Assembly (NCBI GenBank): GCA_964495465.1
Contig: CAZBWE010000059.1
Coordinates: 1-14,682, forward strand
Origin: CAZBWE01 sp964495465
Lineage (GTDB): Bacteria; Planctomycetota; Phycisphaerae; Sedimentisphaerales; Anaerobacaceae
Reading direction: 5' to 3'
DNA length: 14,682 nucleotides
Shown: positions 7,259 to 13,231 of the stretch, in pieces
Layout: each line of letters opens with the position of its first letter
Position numbering within the stretch: the stretch's first letter is position 1
Made by a program: the position numbers and the translations under genes
Notes under the pieces: model-generated
Told to the model about the DNA's origin: nothing
Databases searched by the model: none
Seen by the model: the letters and a program-made list of their open reading frames with translations, nothing else

Positions 7259-8473
7259 GTGAAAAATGCCGCACTGGCGGAGATTGCCAAATCGCTGAAG
7301 CAAAACAGCGAAAAAATCGTCTCGGCTAATAAAAAAGACCTCGCAGAAGCAGAAAAAAACAAGCTCTCAGCGCCGCTATTGAAACGGCTGAAATTCGATG
7401 AAAATAAAATCGCAGAGGCAATAGCAGGTATCGACACGCTCATCAAACTCGATGACCCGGTGGGAAAGACCATATCAGCTACCGAACTCGATAAAGGCCT
7501 GGAACTCCATAAAGTCAGCTGTCCTATCGGCGTTATCGGGGTGATATTCGAGTCGCGGCCTGACGCACTCGTGCAAATATCAACGCTGTGCCTGAAAAGC
7601 GGAAACGCAGTTCTATTAAAAGGCGGAAGCGAAGCAGCAAATACAAATAAGATTCTGGCCGAAATTATATCCGAAGCGAGCACTCGAGCAGGGCTGCCCA
7701 AGGGATGGATTCAGTTATTGGAGACCCGGCAGGACGTCGCTGAGATGCTGGGAATGGATGAGTATATCGACCTGATAATCCCCCGCGGGTCAAACGAGTT
7801 TGTCCGCTATATTATGAACAATACCAATATACCAGTCCTCGGACACGCAGACGGGATATGCCACATATATGTCGATAAAGATGCGGATTTGGATATGGCA
7901 GTAAATATCACTGTCGATTCCAAGTGCCAGTATGTAGCTGTCTGCAATGCTGTCGAGACGCTGCTGGTTCATAGCGAAATTGCGAAAGATTTTCTGCCGA
8001 AGGTCAAAGCGGCACTGGAAGAAAAACAGGTCGAGATTCGCGGCTGCGAAAAGACGGCAGTAATTATCGAAGTCAAGCCGACAAGGGACAAGGACTGGTC
8101 AACGGAATATCTGGATTTGATTATCTCGATAAAGGTGGTTGAGTCACTCGATGAGGCGATTGAGCATATAAACAAATACGGCTCGAAGCATACCGATGCG
8201 ATTGTAACGGGCAGCAAGCAATCTGCTGAGAAGTTTATGAATCTGGTCGATTCTGCAAATGTTTTGTGGAATTGCAGCACGCGGTTTAGCGACGGCTACC
8301 GGTACGGCTTTGGGGCAGAGGTCGGTATCAGCACAAACAAGATTCACGCTCGCGGCCCGGTAGGGCTGGAGGGACTATTGATTTATAAATACAAGCTTTA
8401 CGGTACCGGCCAGGTGGTCACGGATTATTCCGGGCCTAATGCGAAGAATTTTACACATAAGAAACTAAAATAG
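7259..8473 (+). CDS. proA: Glutamate-5-semialdehyde dehydrogenase (gamma-glutamyl phosphate reductase), 5' end missing
   Basis: ProA reduces gamma-glutamyl phosphate to glutamate-5-semialdehyde with NADPH, the second step of proline synthesis in the cytoplasm. The 404 residues present cover nearly the whole family length; about 20-30 N-terminal residues are lost in the gap. Visible motifs are PIGVIGVIFESRPDALVQIS (cofactor domain), LKGGSEAANTN, LIIPRGSNEFVRYI, VLGHADGICHIYVD, and SKCQYVAVCNAVETLLVH, whose second Cys (residue 229 of this fragment) is the expected catalytic thiol. WNCSTRFSDGYRYGFGAEVG and ARGPVGLEGLLIYKY close the protein. No proB is visible, and the following gene starts 90 bases downstream and is not obviously related. 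A GTG at the first sequenced codon could be read as a start but lies inside the conserved N-terminal helix, so it is not a convincing one. Confidence 0.96.
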   Translation: MKNAALAEIAKSLKQNSEKIVSANKKDLAEAEKNKLSAPLLKRLKFDENKIAEAIAGIDTLIKLDDPVGKTISATELDKGLELHKVSCPIGVIGVIFESRPDALVQISTLCLKSGNAVLLKGGSEAANTNKILAEIISEASTRAGLPKGWIQLLETRQDVAEMLGMDEYIDLIIPRGSNEFVRYIMNNTNIPVLGHADGICHIYVDKDADLDMAVNITVDSKCQYVAVCNAVETLLVHSEIAKDFLPKVKAALEEKQVEIRGCEKTAVIIEVKPTRDKDWSTEYLDLIISIKVVESLDEAIEHINKYGSKHTDAIVTGSKQSAEKFMNLVDSANVLWNCSTRFSDGYRYGFGAEVGISTNKIHARGPVGLEGLLIYKYKLYGTGQVVTDYSGPNAKNFTHKKLK

Positions 8474-8563
8474 CGTATAGCGGCTTATGTAAAGCGTATT
8501 GAACCGATTTTATATTTAATACTCGCATTTATGATATATACGAGGTAATAAGGAAATTGCCAA

Positions 8564-9286
8564 ATGTCACAACGGGAATTAATGACCTTAATAGCGCTGG
8601 TGCTTCTCTCTATCGCAATAGGCACCATATCGGCCTGGTACTTCGAGAAAAGAAAAAGAGCAGTCAGCATCACCATCGCAGGACTAGCCCTTTGCCCGCT
8701 GGTGCTGGCAATTGCCCTTTTCTTCATTCTTAAGCATACCCAGCATCCACTCCGTTATGAAGGAAGCATCACAGCTGGCGACAGCGAATATGCCTTTGCC
8801 CTCTACCGTGACGACCGGATAGGAGAAGATACATCCTGGCACGTCTTTAAGATTCCAAAAAGTATCAACGTAAAAAAGCACCGCATCCCGTCAGACTATA
8901 TGAATCCGATAACCGAACAAAGCAAGAATTGGCGACAACAAAGAGTCCTGTATATATCAGCCAAAGGCGAAGAATATATCGGAGAAGCCCGCCTGTATAT
9001 CGTGCACGGCAAATACCTTGTCCTAATCAGAAACGGAATGTTTCAGGGATTGTATGACATCAAGGCGGAAAGAACTATGATGGATGACCAAAGCAGAATA
9101 TTTGCGGCTGATGTTATAAGTGATAAGGAAGCGGCCGACTTCATAGATGACCTCTTTGCACTGTTAAAATATCCCAAACTCAATAAAGATGAAATGGAAG
9201 AACTTATCGCAGGAATCCAAAGAAGCCATGTAAATCAATCCATACTTCAGATAATCGACAAAGACAAGCAGGACCCAAATTCGTAG
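8564..9286 (+). CDS. Membrane protein of unknown function with two N-terminal transmembrane helices
   Basis: I do not recognise this 240-residue protein. The first part is hydrophobic: one helix at about residues 7-25 (LIALVLLSIAIGTISAWY), a basic turn EKRKR, and a second helix at about 35-57 (ITIAGLALCPLVLAIALFF). The rest is soluble and mixed in charge. From about residue 62 it has a beta-rich look (HPLRYEGSITAGDSEYAFAL, then YISAKGEEYIGEARLYIVHG), and it ends in a more helical acidic section (DKEAADFIDDLFALLKY). The two-helix hairpin predicts insertion in the inner membrane; the side of the soluble part was not determined. The ATG at 8564 has AAGGA nine bases upstream, which supports this start. 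It follows proA after 90 bases on the same strand and might be cotranscribed. No catalytic motif is visible. Confidence 0.75.
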   Translation: MSQRELMTLIALVLLSIAIGTISAWYFEKRKRAVSITIAGLALCPLVLAIALFFILKHTQHPLRYEGSITAGDSEYAFALYRDDRIGEDTSWHVFKIPKSINVKKHRIPSDYMNPITEQSKNWRQQRVLYISAKGEEYIGEARLYIVHGKYLVLIRNGMFQGLYDIKAERTMMDDQSRIFAADVISDKEAADFIDDLFALLKYPKLNKDEMEELIAGIQRSHVNQSILQIIDKDKQDPNS

Positions 9287-9290
9287 CTTG

Positions 9291-9330
9291 CCCTGCCTGC
9301 CCTGAGCCTTGTCGAAGTGTCGAAGGGGGC
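9291..9330 (+). repeat. CCTGAGCCTTGTCGAAG-type dispersed repeat
   Basis: The sequence CCCTGCCTGCCCTGAGCCTT, continuing GTCGAAGTGTCGAAGGGG, resembles the short CCTGAGCCTGTCGAAGGG repeat found between genes in many unrelated bacterial genomes. Here GTCGAAG appears twice, nine bases apart (9311 and 9320), and CCTGCCTGCCCTG is itself a slipped tandem. It begins within six bases after the stop of the upstream gene. Confidence 0.6.
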
Positions 9331-9500
9331 CAGCCGAAGGATTCCCCGCACACCATCAACTCAGAGCGTATCGGTCGTGTACCTTAAGCTCGCTGATCCT
9401 CGACGAGAGCCCAGCCGCCGACCTCCGCACCGGCAGCCGGCCGACAAAAACCGGCGCCCCAACTCCCCAGCCAGTACATCTCTGTATGTAAGTATATATC
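9331..9500. other. GC-rich block of unknown nature
   Basis: This block is clearly richer in G and C than the flanking DNA, which turns strongly AT-rich after about 9490. It includes possible hairpins: GCCGG and CCGGC around 9436-9455, and TACAT/ATGTA at 9476-9491. All six frames give short proteins with no recognisable domain. It could be decayed coding sequence or part of a larger repeat with the preceding element. Confidence 0.4.
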
Positions 9501-9549
9501 CATAAAAACAGGACAATCGTTAATATAGACAAGAAAAAATCCGGGGGGT

Positions 9550-9567
9550 GTGACAAACGTATGTCAC
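9550..9567. promoter_or_regulatory. Perfect inverted repeat GTGACA-N6-TGTCAC
   Basis: Two perfect 6-bp arms are separated by AACGTA. The form suits a binding site for a dimeric regulator, or the foot of a small hairpin, but there is no T run to make it a terminator and no promoter is evident beside it. It lies about 500 bases upstream of the peptidase gene. Confidence 0.2.
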
Positions 9568-9610
9568 TGGAAAAGTAAAAAAATGAAAAATAGCTGGATC
9601 CCGGATGGTT

Positions 9611-9677
9611 AAGAATGGGAAACAGAAGACAGAGGACTGATGACGGACGACAGACAACGGAAGAGAAACGAGGGACG
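9611..9677. repeat. Second purine-rich GGACGA tract
   Basis: This is a purine-rich sequence of AGAGGACTGATGACGGACGA-like units on the + strand, related to the tract at 1165-1274. Both contain GACGGACGA and GAGGACNGATGACG words and both precede an AT-rich module with ATTCTAA and CGAAA words. Confidence 0.65.
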
Positions 9678-9730
9678 TAAGATATCAAATCCCAGCAAAA
9701 AACATTGGGACAGGTAAGCACCGGCACAAG

Positions 9731-9831
9731 ACGAGAGAAAAAGAAGAAGAAAAAGAAAAAGAAAAAAAATCCGAAATTCTAAGCACAAAATCCGAAACAA
9801 ATCCAAATTACCAAAATATAAATGTTCAAAA
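9731..9831. repeat. GAA-rich tract and AT-rich dispersed repeat module, second copy
   Basis: A GAA/AAAAG tract (9731-9768) runs into ATCCGAAATTCTAAGCACAA, then AATCCGAAACAAATCCAAAT, then AAATGTTCAAAACG. The ATTCTAA and CGAAA words and the closing AAATGNNCAAA match the module at 1275-1392 in the same order after a GGACGA tract. This suggests one composite intergenic repeat present twice in the window. Confidence 0.6.
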
Positions 9832-9972
9832 CGCGATTATTCGTTGCTCCTTTGGCTATTCTCAGTCATAGGGACACCACCGCAAGACATCCTGTTGACA
9901 AACAGAGGACAGACTTCGCAGGAACTACAAATCCTGCGTAAAATTAAGGGGTAGAACAAAGCAATCACAACG

Positions 9973-10001
9973 TTGTATATTAGGAAAAAAGCTATTATAA
10001 T
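9973..10001 (+). promoter_or_regulatory. Sigma70-like promoter of the S9 peptidase gene
   Basis: A perfect -10 hexamer TATAAT (9996-10001) is preceded, after 17 bases, by TTGTAT (9973-9978), a weak -35 sharing TTG with consensus. Transcription would start near 10008 and leave a leader of about 45 bases before the ATG at 10053, which has a strong AGGAAGGA ribosome binding site (10042-10049). The gene therefore looks monocistronic. Confidence 0.5.
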
Positions 10002-10052
10002 GAGGCGGAGTTGATAAATAATCCATTCGAACAATAATGGCAGGAAGGAAAA

Positions 10053-12596
10053 ATGACATTCACCGAACAACTAAAAAAAACCATCCAAATTACAACACTT
10101 TCGTCGCTATTATTCAATCCTCAGGCAATGAATGCACAGGGCACACGCAGCGACTATGAACGGGCCCTGAAACTGAAGGAAACGACGGCCAACAAGGTAT
10201 TCAAACAACATATTACCGCCCACTGGCTCGAAGATAACATTCAATTCTGGTATCGCAATGACCTGGCCGACGATAAAAGCGAATTCATCTTAGTAAATGC
10301 AGAGAGCGGTATCCGCAGGCCGGCATTCGACCATAAACGACTTGCAGCGGCGCTTGCCAAAGCCATCGGCAAAGAAGTGCCGGCAGAGAAACTACCCATC
10401 GAAAAATTGAAGTTTACCGAATCCGGAGGTGTGCTTGGTTTCAGCAGTGAAAACAAACGATGGCAGTGCGATTTGAGCAGCTATGAACTTAAAGAGGTCG
10501 CCGATGAGGAACAGATAATAACCGGACTTGTCCGATACTCTACGCCTCGGCCGAGCATTGATACAGGTGAAGAGACATCGGTTACTTTCGTCAATCGCAC
10601 CAAAGGCAATGTGGAAATTTACTGGGTGGACCCTCAGGGACAATGGCATCACTATGCCACAGTCAAGGCAGGCGAGCAGCAGCATCAACACACCTATGCA
10701 GGTCATACGTGGTTAGTGACGGACAAGGAAGGAAAGACTCTGGGAGTATTTATCGCCACTGAAGAGCCGGATGAGGCCATAATAGATGAGAATGCTGTTG
10801 ACGGACAACGACCAAGAGAAAGAGACCGAGAAAAAAGAAAACCCCGCCATGAATCGCCCGACGGGAAATTCTATGCGTTTATCAAAGACCATAACATATA
10901 CGTGCGGAAGCTCGATGACGGCGAAGAAATAGCGCTAAGCAGTGACGGCAGCGAAGAAGACGCTTATACGGAACGTTTCTTCTGGTCGCCGGATTCCACA
11001 AAGCTGGCTGTGCTGCAAAGACGGAAAGGCGACGACAGAAAGGTCTATCTTATCGAGTCAGCTCCCAAAGACCAGCTCCAGCCGAAACTGCACAGCTCTT
11101 CCTATGCCAAGCCCGGAGATGAGATCGATGCCTGGCGGCCTCGATTGTTCGACGTTGCCAAAGAGCGCCAGATTGCTATAGAAGACCATCTTTTTCCAAA
11201 TCCGTGGAGCATTTCAGAGATGCACTGGGCGCGAGACTCCAGCTATTTTACTTTTTTGTATAACCAGCGAGGTCACCAGGTGCTGCGAGTCATAGGCGTT
11301 GACGCAGAGACGGGCCAAACGCGGACTATCATCAATGAAGAAAGCAAGACATTTGTCGATTACGCCACAAAACAATTTATTCATTATCTCGACGATACGA
11401 ATGAAATTATCTGGATGTCGGAACGCGACGGCTGGAACCATCTTTACCTTTATGACGCAAAGACGGGGAGTGTAAAAAACCAGATTACAAAGGGCGAGTG
11501 GGTGGTTCGCGAAATCGAGAGAGTTGACGAAGAGAAGCGACAAATCTGGTTCGAGGCGGGCGGAATCCGGCCCGGGCAGGACCCTTACTATGTGCACTTT
11601 TGCAGGGTGAATTTTGACGGTTCGGGCATAGTCGTATTAACGGAAGGCGACGGCACGCATAAAATTGTTTTCTCTCCGGACCGGCGATTCTTACTCGACA
11701 AATGGTCACGGGTCGATATGCCGGGCGCAACCGAGCTTCGAGATGCCAGCGACGGCAAACTTATCTGCGAGCTGGAACGGGCGGACTGGAGCACTTTGCT
11801 GGCAACCGGCTGGCGTCCGCCGGAGAAATTTGTGGCCAAAGGCAGAGATGGTAGGTCGGATATTTACGGGATAATCATTCGGCCTGGCAACTTCGACCCG
11901 AACTGCAAATACCCTGTAATCGAGGAAATATACGCGGGGCCGCAGGGCGCCTTTGTGCCGAAATCGTTCAGCCTGCTGACCCGGCAGTATGCAATCGCGG
12001 AGCTTGGCTTTATCGTGGTGAAGATTGACGGTATGGGCACGTCGCAACGCTCGAAGGCATTTCATAATATCTGCTGGAAGAACCTCGGCGATGCGGGTTT
12101 TCCCGACCGAATCTTGTGGATGAAGGCGGCAGCGGCGAAGTATCCGTATATGGACCTCAGCCAAGTCGGTATCTACGGCGGTTCTGCGGGAGGGCAAAGC
12201 GCGCTACGGGCGCTGCTGGCTCACAGTGATTTCTACAAAGTCGCGGTAGCCGATTGCGGATGTCACGATAACCGGATGGATAAAATTTGGTGGAATGAGC
12301 TTTGGATGGGCTGGCCAATCGGGCCGCATTACGAAGAACAATCGAATGTAACACAAGCCCATAAGCTGCGGGGAAAATTACTGCTCACTGTCGGAGAGCT
12401 CGACAGGAACGTTGACCCCGCCTCGACTATGCAGGTAGTCGATGCGCTTATTAAAGCGAATAAAGACTTTGAAATGCTCGTAGTGCCCGGCCAAGGGCAC
12501 GGGGTGGGTGAGACACCATACGCCAGCCGAAGACGTATGGATTTTTTTGTTCGACATCTGCTTAGAGTAAAACCGCCTGATTGGAATCTGGATTGA
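10053..12596 (+). CDS. Exported S9 family (DPP-IV-type) peptidase with an inserted VHL beta domain
   Basis: This 847-residue serine peptidase of the prolyl oligopeptidase/dipeptidyl peptidase IV family is predicted to cut after proline or small residues in peptides outside the cytoplasm. Residues 1-29 form a plausible, weak signal peptide (cleavage after MNA). Residues about 30-165 carry the family start QGTRSDYERALKLKETTANK. Residues about 166-236 form a VHL beta domain. A beta-propeller spans about 265-580 (ESPDGKFYAFIKDHNIYVR, WSPDSTKLAVLQ). The alpha/beta hydrolase domain spans about 595-847. The catalytic triad is Ser711 (IYGGSAGGQSA), Asp784 (VGELDRNVD) and His816 (PGQGHGVG); the Asp-His spacing of 32 equals that of human DPP-IV. 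In the VHL domain, W191, Y201, T214, H218 and W220 fall on the hydroxyproline pocket of human VHL. The gene is flanked by a repeat-rich region upstream and a MITE-like element 60 bases downstream. Confidence 0.93.
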   Translation: MTFTEQLKKTIQITTLSSLLFNPQAMNAQGTRSDYERALKLKETTANKVFKQHITAHWLEDNIQFWYRNDLADDKSEFILVNAESGIRRPAFDHKRLAAALAKAIGKEVPAEKLPIEKLKFTESGGVLGFSSENKRWQCDLSSYELKEVADEEQIITGLVRYSTPRPSIDTGEETSVTFVNRTKGNVEIYWVDPQGQWHHYATVKAGEQQHQHTYAGHTWLVTDKEGKTLGVFIATEEPDEAIIDENAVDGQRPRERDREKRKPRHESPDGKFYAFIKDHNIYVRKLDDGEEIALSSDGSEEDAYTERFFWSPDSTKLAVLQRRKGDDRKVYLIESAPKDQLQPKLHSSSYAKPGDEIDAWRPRLFDVAKERQIAIEDHLFPNPWSISEMHWARDSSYFTFLYNQRGHQVLRVIGVDAETGQTRTIINEESKTFVDYATKQFIHYLDDTNEIIWMSERDGWNHLYLYDAKTGSVKNQITKGEWVVREIERVDEEKRQIWFEAGGIRPGQDPYYVHFCRVNFDGSGIVVLTEGDGTHKIVFSPDRRFLLDKWSRVDMPGATELRDASDGKLICELERADWSTLLATGWRPPEKFVAKGRDGRSDIYGIIIRPGNFDPNCKYPVIEEIYAGPQGAFVPKSFSLLTRQYAIAELGFIVVKIDGMGTSQRSKAFHNICWKNLGDAGFPDRILWMKAAAAKYPYMDLSQVGIYGGSAGGQSALRALLAHSDFYKVAVADCGCHDNRMDKIWWNELWMGWPIGPHYEEQSNVTQAHKLRGKLLLTVGELDRNVDPASTMQVVDALIKANKDFEMLVVPGQGHGVGETPYASRRRMDFFVRHLLRVKPPDWNLD

Positions 12597-12627
12597 AGCT
12601 ATTGCCGAAAGCAGAGAACAGAAAAAA

Positions 12628-12655
12628 TTTGAATATCCAATATCCAACAAGGAAT
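12628..12655. repeat. ATATCCAATATCCAACAAGG-type intergenic repeat fragment
   Basis: The short sequence TTTGAATATCCAATATCCAA followed by CAAGGAAT contains the slipped duplicate ATATCCA and resembles a third kind of dispersed AT-rich intergenic repeat. It ends directly at the left edge of the MITE-like element, so the element appears to have inserted at its end. Confidence 0.4.
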
Positions 12656-12656
12656 G

Positions 12657-12785
12657 TAGTACTCTGTAACACTTGATTTGCAGAGTTGTCATTCCGCACT
12701 TGGTGCGAAATCCAGGCCATCCGTAACTCTGGATTCCTGCTTTCGCAGGAATGACACCCAGTATTCTATCTGTTACAAGGTAGTA
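12657..12785. mobile_element. MITE-like palindromic element (129 bp) with terminal inverted repeats and 5-bp duplication
   Basis: The ends TAGTACTCTGTAACA (12657-12671) and TGTTACAAGGTAGTA (12771-12785) are inverted copies matching at 12 of 15 positions. GAATG is directly repeated on both outer sides (12652-12656 and 12786-12790), as expected for a target-site duplication. Inside lie a second pair of inverted arms, GTCATTCCGCAC...AAATCCAG (12688-12715) and CTGGATTCCTGC...GGAATGAC (12729-12755), each with its own small hairpin (GCAC-TTG-GTGC and CCTGC-TTTC-GCAGG), plus CAGAGTT/AACTCTG (12681-12687, 12725-12731). The inner words GTCATTCC and GGATTCCTGCTTTCGCAGGA are typical of a repeat widespread between bacterial genes. 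There is no coding capacity, so movement would need a transposase in trans. It may also act as a transcription stop for the upstream peptidase gene. Confidence 0.65.
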
Positions 12786-12802
12786 GAATGACGAAGTAAT
12801 TA

Positions 12803-13081
12803 TCAGGCCAGATTCTTCTCCTTACCCAGATTCGCCCAGGCGAGTTCCGTTACGATCAGAAGGACAAAGAACGGAATAGGGACAAACACCAAAACCCTGA
12901 ATATATAAGGACTACACTCAAATTCACCGCGGCAAACTGGAAAAGCAGCATAATCGAAAATCCAATCCTGCCAAATTGGGGGATTTTGCTTAAAAATAAC
13001 TCGCAAATAGTATATAATATGTATCAGTTTTGATAATTCAGACGCACTTTCAGGCAGAAGAGGCGTAAAATTCTCTTCCAT
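12803..13081 (-). CDS. Putative small membrane protein of unknown function
   Basis: This 92-residue reading frame has no recognised family. Its composition is protein-like: an amphipathic N-terminal helix (SELSKLIHIIYYLRVIFKQ, about residues 15-33), a middle with two cysteines (CRGEFEC, about 50-56), and a strongly hydrophobic stretch at about 60-80 (IFRVLVFVPIPFFVLLIVTE) followed by a basic tail. That predicts a single membrane-spanning helix near the C-terminus. The start at 13081 has only a weak GGAAAA upstream. It is the only frame of any length between the peptidase gene and the second GH2 gene, and it is divergent from the latter with 150 bases between them. It could be a chance open frame. 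Confidence 0.45.
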   Translation of the reverse strand: MEENFTPLLPESASELSKLIHIIYYLRVIFKQNPPIWQDWIFDYAAFPVCRGEFECSPYIFRVLVFVPIPFFVLLIVTELAWANLGKEKNLA

Positions 13082-13151
13082 TTTTCCGATTTCAATATGC
13101 GCCTTTCTTTTTGTTACGATGACAGTTTATATTTAGTCGCACCGGCTGAAC

Positions 13152-13175
13152 CAAGCACTTGAAGATTCTTGCTTG
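13152..13175. promoter_or_regulatory. Inverted repeat CAAGCA-N12-TGCTTG upstream of the second GH2 gene
   Basis: Perfect 6-bp arms lie about 57 bases before the ATG at 13232, in the space shared by two divergent genes, followed on the + strand by eight A residues. It may be an operator for the GH2 gene. It is not a terminator for either strand, because the T run on the minus strand precedes the arms. Confidence 0.25.
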
Positions 13176-13231
13176 AAAAAAAAGCAATAGAACGTTAAAA
13201 CAGTAGCGTTAATCAAAATAAGGTGGAAACT

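Larger units (their letters stand above)
9287..10052. other. Long intergenic region built of several repeat types
   Basis: This stretch of about 766 bases between the two-helix membrane protein and the S9 peptidase gene holds no convincing gene. In order it contains a CCTGAGCCTTGTCGAAG-type repeat, a GC-rich block, a short perfect inverted repeat, a purine-rich tract, a GAA-rich tract running into an AT-rich repeat module, and the promoter of the peptidase gene. Open frames on both strands here have repeat-driven composition and no family resemblance. Confidence 0.7.

Noticed and set aside
7075..7701. A 208-residue minus-strand frame crossing the N run
   Set aside because: It lies opposite proA and is continuous only because the undetermined bases contain no stop codons.
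9550..9567. A CRP-type binding site
   Set aside because: The arms GTGACA/TGTCAC resemble CRP half-sites, but the spacing between the TGTGA and TCAC cores is too long for the CRP consensus.
13152..13183. An intrinsic terminator made by the inverted repeat and the adjacent A run
   Set aside because: On the plus strand the hairpin is followed by A residues, and on the minus strand the T run comes before the arms, so neither direction fits.
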